Shown one piece after another: positions 43,922-51,639 of a stretch of 53,381 nucleotides of DNA (position 1 is its first letter; every line of letters begins with the position of its first letter). The notes beneath the pieces are model-generated. The model worked only from the letters and a program-made list of their open reading frames with translations. It was not told the origin of the DNA and ran no database searches. Source of the stretch: CAYQMF01 sp964418595 (GTDB lineage: Bacteria > Planctomycetota > UBA1135 > UBA2386). The position numbers and the translations under genes were made by a program. The DNA lies in assembly GCA_964418595.1 (NCBI GenBank), contig CAYQMF010000033.1:1-53381 (forward strand), read 5' to 3'.

Positions 43922-44245
43922 CTACGACGCACCGGGTGCCGACGCGTCCTCGTCGCCCGTATCCACGATCGCTTCCCACGTCGCTTCGTCCATCGCCGCA
44001 CCCGCCGCGCGCGACTCGACCAGCGCCTGCCGCGCCTCCTCCAACCGATCGCTCATCACCTGCACGCTCACCCCGCCGATCCCCATCAGGCGCTGGCTGG
44101 CTGCGAACTCGTCGGCCAGCATCGCGCCGCCGACGTACACCGCCACGCCGGCGTCGCGCAGGATCGCCGCGATCACCTGCGCCTCCAAGGGGTTCTTCGC
44201 GGTCTCTACCACGACCAGCCTCGGCTCACTTCGTCGGTCGCTCAT
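43922..44245 (-). CDS. DUF2007-like small protein
   Basis: Protein of 107 residues. The N-terminal part RLVVVETAKNPLEAQVIAAILRDAGVAVYVGG matches the DUF2007 pattern (two short strands around a helix, residues ~9-60), and VQVMSDRLEEARQALVES completes the ferredoxin-like fold. The C-terminus is an acidic, probably disordered tail (VDTGDEDASAPG). DUF2007 proteins are suggested signalling or peptide-binding modules without a confirmed role. It lies 54 bases downstream of cusA, in the same direction, so it may be co-transcribed with the efflux operon. Convergent with the small beta-rich gene. Confidence 0.78.
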   Translation of the reverse strand: MSDRRSEPRLVVVETAKNPLEAQVIAAILRDAGVAVYVGGAMLADEFAASQRLMGIGGVSVQVMSDRLEEARQALVESRAAGAAMDEATWEAIVDTGDEDASAPGAS

Positions 44246-44299
44246 GTGGTTGCTCCACGCGCAGTCTAACGAGAAGTCATGGGTCTTGCCGGGCTTGCC

Positions 44300-47200
44300 C
44301 TACGCCGCCGGCACGAGTTCGTGCCGCATCGACCAGCGTCGCGCCAGGTAGAACACCACCGGGTACACGAGCAGCTCCATGAGGAAGCTCACCGTCAGCC
44401 CACCGATCATCGGCGCCGCCAGCCGCCGCATGACGTCGGCGCCCGAGCCCGTCGCCCACAGCAGCGGCACGAGGCCCACGAAGGTCGACGCCACGGTCAT
44501 CGCCTTGGGTCGGATGCGCTTGACGGCGCCGTCGTGCACCGCGAACCACAGGTCCCGCACCGAGTTCAGCCTGCCCTCGGCCCGGAACCGCGCGAGGCTG
44601 GTGTCCAGGTAGAGCAGCATCACCATCCCCGTCTCGGCATCGAGTCCGGCCAGCGCGATCATGCCGATGATCACCGCCACGGAGATGTTGAAGTCCAGCG
44701 CGTGCAGGAACCAGAGCGCGCCGATGAGCGAGAAGGGCACCGCCATCAGCACGAAGGCGACGCGGAACCAGCTCCGCGCGCTCAGGTACAGGAGCAGCAC
44801 GATCACCACGAGCGCCAGCGCGCTGGCCGCGTACAGCCGCGGCAGCGCCTTGGTCCACAGCTCGTACTGGCCCGCGAACACCAGCGAGTAGCGCGCGGGC
44901 AGCGGCACGGCCTTGGCCACCGCGGCGCGCGCCGCGGCGACGTAGCCACCGAGGTCGCTGTCGCTCGTCTCCACCACGACCCAGGCGCTGCGCTGCGCGT
45001 TCTCGGAGCGGACCATCGGCGGCCCGGAGGAGACGCGCAGTTCGGCGAGCTGACCGAGCGGGACCTGGGCCCCGCCCGGGGTCGGCACCAGCACCTCGCG
45101 CAGCGCCGGCACGTCGTCGCGCAGGTCGCGCGCGTAGCGAAGGTTGATTCCGTAGCGTTCGAGCCCGGACACGTACGTGCTCACGTCCATGCCGCCGATG
45201 GCGGTGGCGATCACGTCCTGCACGTCGCCGACCGTGAGTCCGTAGCGCGCGGCGGCGAGGCGATCGACGTCGATGTCGAGGTAGTAGCCGCCCACGGCCT
45301 TCTCGGCGTACGCGGAGACCGTGCCGGGCAACGCCCGCAGTGCGACCGCCGCCCGCTCCGCCAGCCCGTCGAGCACCGCGAGATCGGGCCCGAGGAACTT
45401 CAGGCCCACCGCGGTCTTGATCCCGGTGGCCAGCATCGTGATGCGGTTCTCGATCGGATAGGGCCAGGCGTTGGCGATCCCGGGCAGGCGCACGATGTCG
45501 TTGATCCCCGCGTGCATGGTGCCGTCCGCGTCCTGCCAGCCGAACTTCAGCTCGCGCATCGTGATCGGCCGTTCGCCCGGCCACAGCCACTGCAGCGGCG
45601 CGCGCACGAACGCCGGCCATCCGTCGAAGAAGCGCGCCACCTTGCGCGTGCGCCACTTGCTGCGATCGGTCTCGAGCTGCACCACCGTCTCCACCATCGA
45701 CAGCGGCGCCGGATCGGTGGCGGTGTCGGCGCGCCCCATCTTGCCGTGCACGCTGCGCACCTCCGGCACGCTGCGGATCAGCTTGTCGGTCTGCTGCAGG
45801 ATCTCCCGCGCCTTGGTCACGCTCACGCTCGGGTCGGTCGTGGGCATGTACAGGAGATCGCCCTCGTCGAGCGGCGGCATGAACTCGGTGCCGAGCCGGG
45901 TCGCCGGGTACCACGTCGATGCGAACGCCACGATGGTGAGCACGAGCGTCGCCACAGGGTGGCGCATCGCCAGCCGGAAGGCCGGCTCGTACAGCCACTG
46001 CAACAGCCGACTGAGCGGGCTGTGCTCCTCGTGCACGATCTTCTGCGGCACGAGCAGCATCGCCGCGAACACCATCCAGCCGAGCGCCCACCAGCGAGCG
46101 ATGGCCTCGTGGCCGGGCACCCGCGACAACCCGATCCACAAGGCGAGCGCCGGCAGCGTCATCGCCGCCAGGGTCAGCGCCGTGTTGCGCCGCCAACCCC
46201 ACTGCTTCGGCAGCACGCGCGCCGAGATGAACGACACCATCAGCACCGGGATGACGGTGATCGACAGCAGCGCCGCCGCAGCCATGGCGAAGGTCTTGGT
46301 CCACGCCAGCGGCTGGAACAGCCGCCCCGACTCGCCGGTGAGGGCGAACACCGGCAGGAAGCTCACCGTGATGATCAGCAGCGAGAAGAACAACTGCGGG
46401 CCGACCTCGACTGCCGCCTCGTACATGAGCTGCAGCCGCGGACGTGGTTCCTCCCCCGCGGCCACGCGCTCCCCGTCGCGGTCGAGGTGCTTGTGGGCGT
46501 TCTCCACCATCACGATCGACGAATCGACGATCACGCCGATGGCGATCGCGATCCCGCCCAGCGACATGATGTTGGCGGTGAACCCGCACCAGTGCATCGC
46601 GAGCAGCGCGAGGATCACGCTCGCCGGCACCACGCACACCGCAACGAGTTCGGAGCGCGCATGCACGAGGAACAGGATGCACACGATCCCGACCACCAGG
46701 ATCTCCTCGAGCAACGTCAGCCGCAGGGTCTCCACGGCGCGGCCGATGAGCGCGGAGCGGTCGTACGTGGTGCGGATCTCGACCCCCGGCGGCAGCCCGG
46801 CTTCGAGGTCCAGCAGGCGCGCCTTGCTGTCCTGGATCACCTGCCATGCGTTGCTGCCGTGGCGGGCGACGATGATCCCGCCCACCGCGTCGCCGCGCCC
46901 GTCGTAGTCGCCGAGACCGCGGCGCGCCTGCCCGCCGACCTGTACGGTCGCAACGTCACCCAGCAGGATCGGCGCGTCGTTCGGCCCCACGCCGAGCGGC
47001 ACCTTGGCGAGGTCGTCGAGCCCACGCAGGTAGCCGCGCGCGCGCACCATGAGTTCGTTCTCGGCCTGCTCGATCACCGAGCCGCCGATGTCGTCGTTCG
47101 AGCGCTGGATCGCCATGCGCACGTCGGCGAGGCGCAGCGCATGGGCCTGCAGCCGCTGCGGATCGACGACGACCTGGTACTGCTGCACGAAGCCGCCGAA

Positions 47201-47911
47201 GGCCGCGACCTCGGACACGCCTTCGACGGCGGCCAGCGGGAAGCGCAGGTACCAGTCCTGCAGGCTGCGCAACTGACCGAGGTCCTGGTTGGCGGCGACG
47301 GTGTCGTGGTCGTGACCCTCGTGATCGGACAGCGGGCAGCGGCCGGCGGGCAGCGCGCGCACCCGCGTGAGCCGGTCGCGGCGGTCGGGCGGCGCGTGCG
47401 CGCGTTCCGCGTACCAGGCGTGCGAGTCCGGGTCCTGGAAGATGCCCGCGGGGTGCTCGGGACAGAAGTGCCCCGGGTGCAGCGCGTACTGCAGCACCCA
47501 GCCCACGCCGCTCGCATCGGGGCCGAGCGCCGGCTCCACGCCCGAAGGCAGGCGCTTGCGCGCGAAGTTCAGGTACTCGAGCACGCGGCTCCGCGCCCAG
47601 TACAGGTCGGTGCCGTCCGCGAAGAGCACGTACACGAACGACAGCTCGAACATGCTGATCCCGCGCACCACCGTCGCCCCCGGCACCGAGAGCAGGGCGC
47701 TGGTCAGCGGGTAGGTCACCTGGTCTTCGACGACCTCCGGGTTCTGGCCGGGGTAGTCGGTCACCACGATCACCTGCACGTCGGAGAGGTCGGGGATCGC
47801 GTCGAGCTGCAGGCGCGGGATCGACACCACACCGAGCCCCACCAGCGCTGCCGCGAGCAGCAGCACCAGCACCCGGTTGTGCATCGACCAGTGGATGATC
47901 CGCGCGATCAT
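44300..47911 (-). CDS. cusA: CusA/CzcA-family heavy-metal efflux RND pump
   Basis: Inner membrane RND transporter of the HME group, 1203 residues, which moves monovalent copper/silver or divalent metals through a tripartite channel. ATG 47911 overlaps the cusB stop (ATGA). Family blocks include LDAIPDLSDVQVIVVTDYPGQ (in two parts), RGISMFELSFVYVLFADGTD, GGIAIAIGVIVDSSIVMVENAH and LVYPVVFYLARRW at the end. Two insertions make it longer than the usual ~1050 residues: a Cys/His-rich one at about 47290-47490 (FCPEHPAG, GRCPLSDHEGHDHD), and one with two extra hydrophobic stretches near 46010-46200. The metal cannot be fixed by eye. A DUF2007-like gene follows. Confidence 0.93.
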   Translation of the reverse strand: MIARIIHWSMHNRVLVLLLAAALVGLGVVSIPRLQLDAIPDLSDVQVIVVTDYPGQNPEVVEDQVTYPLTSALLSVPGATVVRGISMFELSFVYVLFADGTDLYWARSRVLEYLNFARKRLPSGVEPALGPDASGVGWVLQYALHPGHFCPEHPAGIFQDPDSHAWYAERAHAPPDRRDRLTRVRALPAGRCPLSDHEGHDHDTVAANQDLGQLRSLQDWYLRFPLAAVEGVSEVAAFGGFVQQYQVVVDPQRLQAHALRLADVRMAIQRSNDDIGGSVIEQAENELMVRARGYLRGLDDLAKVPLGVGPNDAPILLGDVATVQVGGQARRGLGDYDGRGDAVGGIIVARHGSNAWQVIQDSKARLLDLEAGLPPGVEIRTTYDRSALIGRAVETLRLTLLEEILVVGIVCILFLVHARSELVAVCVVPASVILALLAMHWCGFTANIMSLGGIAIAIGVIVDSSIVMVENAHKHLDRDGERVAAGEEPRPRLQLMYEAAVEVGPQLFFSLLIITVSFLPVFALTGESGRLFQPLAWTKTFAMAAAALLSITVIPVLMVSFISARVLPKQWGWRRNTALTLAAMTLPALALWIGLSRVPGHEAIARWWALGWMVFAAMLLVPQKIVHEEHSPLSRLLQWLYEPAFRLAMRHPVATLVLTIVAFASTWYPATRLGTEFMPPLDEGDLLYMPTTDPSVSVTKAREILQQTDKLIRSVPEVRSVHGKMGRADTATDPAPLSMVETVVQLETDRSKWRTRKVARFFDGWPAFVRAPLQWLWPGERPITMRELKFGWQDADGTMHAGINDIVRLPGIANAWPYPIENRITMLATGIKTAVGLKFLGPDLAVLDGLAERAAVALRALPGTVSAYAEKAVGGYYLDIDVDRLAAARYGLTVGDVQDVIATAIGGMDVSTYVSGLERYGINLRYARDLRDDVPALREVLVPTPGGAQVPLGQLAELRVSSGPPMVRSENAQRSAWVVVETSDSDLGGYVAAARAAVAKAVPLPARYSLVFAGQYELWTKALPRLYAASALALVVIVLLLYLSARSWFRVAFVLMAVPFSLIGALWFLHALDFNISVAVIIGMIALAGLDAETGMVMLLYLDTSLARFRAEGRLNSVRDLWFAVHDGAVKRIRPKAMTVASTFVGLVPLLWATGSGADVMRRLAAPMIGGLTVSFLMELLVYPVVFYLARRWSMRHELVPAA

Positions 47912-49698
47912 CGCTTCGCCTCGATCGTCCTGATCACGTCGCCGCACTCCTTCATGTCGGTGGCGTAGTACGGGTTGGCGAGGGTCCCGGGCTGCTGCAG
48001 CCACGTGCCCGGCGCCATCGGGCAGTGCACGACCACGATCGTGTCCGCGACCGCCGCGCTCGGCGCGCACACGTCGAGCAGCGCCACCAGCGCATCGCTC
48101 AACGCCTTGAAGCGCTCGCGTTGCGTCTCGATCCCGACGTCGCGCAGACGCTCCGCCGCGGTCGCGACCGCAGCAGTCGACGCATCGCCTGGCGTGCCGG
48201 CCCCGGTCACGCGCAGCGCCGCGGCGGCCGCGATCAACGCCTCCGGCGCGATGGGCGCCGTGCGGTCCGCCTCCTTGCCCAGCTCCGCCGACAACACCAG
48301 GTACTCGCGTACGACCGCGTCGACGTGCGGGCGTAACGTCGCCTGCGTCGCCTCCGCGAGCCCGGGGCCGGGCGGCGGCTCGCCTTTGCGCTCGGCCTCC
48401 GCCTGCGGCCGCAGCTTGAGGTGCACCTCCTGCAGGCGGCTCTCGGTGTCGAGCAGGAACTGGCCGCTCACCACCACCACGTCGCCGGCGACGAGGCCTT
48501 CGCGCACCTCAACCACGCCGCCGTCGCCGCTGCGTCCCAGGCGCAGGGCACGCGGCTCGAACCGCCCCTCTCCCTTGGCCACGTACGCGACCTGCACGCG
48601 CCCGCTGTCGATCACCGCCTCGCGCGGCGCCAACACCACGTCATCGCGGCTGCCGATCTCCAGGTAGGCGGTGCCGTACATCCCCGGCTTCAGGCGCAGG
48701 TCCTGGTTGTCGACTTCGATGCGCACGAGCGCGGTGCGCGACGCGGGATCGACGTTGGGATGCACGAACACGACGTTGCCCGCGACCGGCTCGCCCGGGA
48801 ACGCACCCAGTTCGACCCGCGCCGCCTGCCCGGGTGCGAGCAGGGCCACGTGCTGCTCGAACGCGCGCACGTCCAGCCACAGCCGGGTCAGGTCGGCGAT
48901 GCGCAGCGCGCGGTCGCCCGCGCGCACCATCGCGCCTTCGACGATCGCGCGTTCCGCCACGACTCCGGCGAACGGGCTGGCGAAGGTCACCGTCTCCGGC
49001 GCCACCGGCGCCTGCGCCAGCGCGTCGACCTGGGCGGCGCCGAGCCCCCAGAGCAGCAGCTTCTTGCGCGCCGCCGCGCGCAGCGCTTCGGCCGCGCCGC
49101 CGCCGCCGTTCGCCACCGCCGTCCCCGCGGCGATCAGCTCCTCGATCGCCACCTGCAGATCGGGGCTGTACAGCTCGAAGAGCGGGTCGCCGGCGGCCAC
49201 CGCCATGCCGTCCGTGTGCGCGTGCAGCTTGCGCACCCAGCCGGAGACCAGCAGGTTCACGTCGCGCACCCGCGGCTCCGCCTCGACCAGCGTGCCCACG
49301 GCGCGCACCGACTGCACGAGCGGGCCGCTCGTCACGCGCGCCAGACGCAGCCCCATGTTCTGGACCAGCACCGGATCGATGCGGACGAGGCCCGCCTCGT
49401 CGGCCTCGCTGCCGCCAGCGCGCATCGGCGTCAGCTCCATGTGGCAGATCGGGCACAGGCCCGGCGTCGACTGCTTCACCTGCGGGTGCATGCTGCACGT
49501 GTAGACGACGCCGGCATCGGCCTCGTCGCGGCCGCCCGCGCGCGCCGCGTGGCCGAACCACGCACCCAGCGAGTCCGGCCAGCGGGTGCCCGCCCACAGC
49601 CCTGCCACCATCCCCGCGACCAGAAGCAACGCTCCGCGCCACGGGCTGCGCCGCCGCGCGAAGGGGTCGTACTCGTTCCTTGGGTTCGCCTCGCTCAT
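47908..49698 (-). CDS. cusB: CusB-type periplasmic adaptor with heavy-metal-binding and DUF3347 domains
   Basis: Membrane fusion protein of 596 residues linking the CusA-like pump to its outer membrane channel. An N-terminal membrane anchor (GALLLVAGMVAGLWAGTRW) is followed by a heavy-metal-binding domain at residues 66-92 (VYTCSMHPQVKQSTPG, LCPICHMELTPM) with Cys68, His71, Cys82 and Cys85. The barrel-sandwich and beta-barrel domains come next (LVSGWVRKLHAHTDGMAV, RALRIADLTRLWLDVRAFEQHV, PGMYGTAYLEIGSRDDVVLAP). The C-terminal DUF3347 region ends with VVVHCPMAPGTWLQQ and DMKECGDV, seen in copper adaptors of other phyla. Start ATG 49698 overlaps the cusC stop. Confidence 0.94.
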   Translation of the reverse strand: MSEANPRNEYDPFARRRSPWRGALLLVAGMVAGLWAGTRWPDSLGAWFGHAARAGGRDEADAGVVYTCSMHPQVKQSTPGLCPICHMELTPMRAGGSEADEAGLVRIDPVLVQNMGLRLARVTSGPLVQSVRAVGTLVEAEPRVRDVNLLVSGWVRKLHAHTDGMAVAAGDPLFELYSPDLQVAIEELIAAGTAVANGGGGAAEALRAAARKKLLLWGLGAAQVDALAQAPVAPETVTFASPFAGVVAERAIVEGAMVRAGDRALRIADLTRLWLDVRAFEQHVALLAPGQAARVELGAFPGEPVAGNVVFVHPNVDPASRTALVRIEVDNQDLRLKPGMYGTAYLEIGSRDDVVLAPREAVIDSGRVQVAYVAKGEGRFEPRALRLGRSGDGGVVEVREGLVAGDVVVVSGQFLLDTESRLQEVHLKLRPQAEAERKGEPPPGPGLAEATQATLRPHVDAVVREYLVLSAELGKEADRTAPIAPEALIAAAAALRVTGAGTPGDASTAAVATAAERLRDVGIETQRERFKALSDALVALLDVCAPSAAVADTIVVVHCPMAPGTWLQQPGTLANPYYATDMKECGDVIRTIEAKR

Positions 49699-51056
49699 GA
49701 CTTCACCTCGTCGTCCCAGTCGTTGCCCATCGCTTCGTCCAACACCGCCACCGCTCGCGTCCGCGCCGCGTGCGCATCCACCAGGCGCCGCTCCAGATCG
49801 AGGCGCGCCATCTCCACGGCGAGCAGCTCCATCACCGTCGTGCCGCCCGCCGCGTAGGCGCGGCGCTGCACCGCGAGCGTCTGCGCAATGGCCCGCCGCA
49901 ACGGACCGTCGAGCACCGCGAGCAGCGCGTCGGCGGCGCGCGCCAGCGCCAACGCCGCCGCCGCCGTCGCCGCGAGGTCGGCCTGCGCCTGCAGCAGGCG
50001 GGCCTCCGCGGCAGCCTGCATCGCCGTCGCCGCCGCGATCCCGGCGCGGATCTCGACGATCGTCGTCGGCAGCATCACGCCGAACCCGACCATCTGCGCC
50101 ACGCTCCCCGTGAAGCCGACGCTCGGATTGAAGTCCGGCCACCACTCCAGCCGCGCGCGGGCCAGGGCAGCGAGCGCGGCCGCGTCGTCGTGTCCGGTCG
50201 CGAGCAGGGTCGGGTTGGCGGCCGCCACCGCCGCCGCCGCGGTCGCGTCGTCGGGCAGACCCTGCGGCGTCTCCGGCGCGGGTGGCAGCGGCGCCTCCGG
50301 TGCCCGCGCGAGCACGCCGTTCAGTCCGACGCGCATCGCGACCAGTTCGCCGTCCATGCGCGCGAGATCGGCCGCCGCGCGCGCGACCGCGGTCGACGCC
50401 CGCAACAGCGGCGTCTGTCCGCCGCCGGCCCGCACCATCGCCGTCGCCGCGTCTTCCTCCAGCCGGCGCAAGGCGAGTTCCTCCGCCATCAGCCGCCGCT
50501 GCCCCGCCATCGCCGCGTACTCCGCCCACCGCGTGCGCACATCGCGCTGGAGGTCGGCCCGCCGCTGCACGAACCGCGCGCCGGCGGCCCGCGCCTTCGC
50601 CAGCGCCACTGCCGCCGCCGCCGCGGTCTTCTGCGGCACCTGCAGGTTCTCCATCGCGTCGATGCCCGCCATGAAGGTCGTGCGGTCGAACACGCTCATC
50701 CCGCCGCCCGCGAACATGGTCTGCAGGCCGACCATCGCGCGCCCGTTCGGCCACGACGCCGCCACGTCGACCTCGTGCAACGCGGCGCGCCACTCGAAGA
50801 ACGCCGCCTCGAGGTCGCCGTTGGCGAGCACCGCGCGCCGCACGAGTGCCCGCGCGTCGGGCTGCGCCGGCAGGTTCTCGAGCACGCGCTCGCCGAAAGG
50901 AGCTGCGTAGCGCGGCGCAAACCGCTCGGCGCGACCCAGTTCGTCGGTGGTACCGTCCGGGCGCAGGACGCACCCGGGCGCGAGCGCGCTCATCGCCAGC
51001 GCGAGGCAGGAAAGGAGGCGGGCCGGGCACGGCACGCCGGGAAGCCTGGAATCCAT
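49695..51056 (-). CDS. cusC: CusC/TolC-family outer membrane efflux lipoprotein
   Basis: Outer membrane channel subunit of 453 residues. The signal peptide ends in a lipobox-like SALAPGC, giving a lipidated Cys29. The remainder is an alternation of long Ala/Arg/Leu helices (ALVRRAVLANGDLEAAFFEW, AKARAAGARFVQRRADLQ) with short strands, the TolC pattern, and YAAGGTTVMELLAVEMARLD near the end is the typical family block. The stop overlaps cusB as ATGA, so channel, adaptor and pump are in the order C-B-A. The unusually high Ala content follows the GC bias of the region. Confidence 0.9.
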   Translation of the reverse strand: MDSRLPGVPCPARLLSCLALAMSALAPGCVLRPDGTTDELGRAERFAPRYAAPFGERVLENLPAQPDARALVRRAVLANGDLEAAFFEWRAALHEVDVAASWPNGRAMVGLQTMFAGGGMSVFDRTTFMAGIDAMENLQVPQKTAAAAAVALAKARAAGARFVQRRADLQRDVRTRWAEYAAMAGQRRLMAEELALRRLEEDAATAMVRAGGGQTPLLRASTAVARAAADLARMDGELVAMRVGLNGVLARAPEAPLPPAPETPQGLPDDATAAAAVAAANPTLLATGHDDAAALAALARARLEWWPDFNPSVGFTGSVAQMVGFGVMLPTTIVEIRAGIAAATAMQAAAEARLLQAQADLAATAAAALALARAADALLAVLDGPLRRAIAQTLAVQRRAYAAGGTTVMELLAVEMARLDLERRLVDAHAARTRAVAVLDEAMGNDWDDEVKS

Positions 51057-51137
51057 GGGTCTCTCTCGTTCAGCAGCTCGACCGGGTCCCCCACCGCACG
51101 GCGCGGTGAGTACAGACCATCCCCATCGGGGTCGGCG

Positions 51138-51524
51138 CTAGCAGAGGAAGACGCAGAGCGCGACGTGCCGCGCACGCGCAGCAAGCGCGTGGCACACCAT
51201 CGTGTCCTGCCAGGTCGGTCGGGCCACCGGCGGCAGCGGCACGAACACGACCGGCTCCGTGTCCGGAGGCGTGGCGAGTTCGACCAGCGAGGGTGGAGCG
51301 ACCCCCGGGGCGGCGGGAGCCTTCGGTGGCGTGGACGGCGCTTCGCACAGACAGGCGAGTTCGCACCCGCGGTCGTTCCCGCAGCAGCAAGCATGCGCGG
51401 TCGCGCACCCGCCGCCGCTCGCCGTCGTCGCCGGCATCCGCAACCCGCCGGTCAGCGCGAGCACCACGCACAACAGCGCACAGAGCGCGCGGTGCAACGG
51501 GTGCTGCGAGTGGAGGCGACGCAT
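51138..51524 (-). CDS. Small exported Cys-rich protein upstream of the cus operon
   Basis: Protein of 128 residues from ATG 51524 (an upstream in-frame ATG at 51563 is less likely). A signal peptide (RALCALLCVVLALTGG) is followed by a compact Cys cluster: Cys40, Cys46, Cys47, Cys48, Cys54, Cys58 and Cys60 (AHACCCGNDRGCELACLC). A Pro/Ala-rich linker and a C-terminal part with two more Cys (MVCHALAARARHVALCVFLC) follow. No family is recognised. The gene lies 81 bases upstream of cusC in the same direction. A periplasmic metal-binding role or a metal sensor for the operon is plausible but unproven. Confidence 0.7.
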   Translation of the reverse strand: MRRLHSQHPLHRALCALLCVVLALTGGLRMPATTASGGGCATAHACCCGNDRGCELACLCEAPSTPPKAPAAPGVAPPSLVELATPPDTEPVVFVPLPPVARPTWQDTMVCHALAARARHVALCVFLC

Positions 51525-51639
51525 GAATGGCCCAAGTGTAGATCGACCGTGGACGGGAGGCAACCGGAGCGGGTTGCGCCGCGCGCCGGGCCGCGTCGTT
51601 GTCGCCGCTCCGGCCGGCGCTTAAGGTCCGCCCCACCCC

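Noticed and set aside
43922..44245. DUF2007-like gene as a component of the metal pump
   Set aside because: It is only co-directional with cusA and separated by 54 bases; no metal-binding residues are present.
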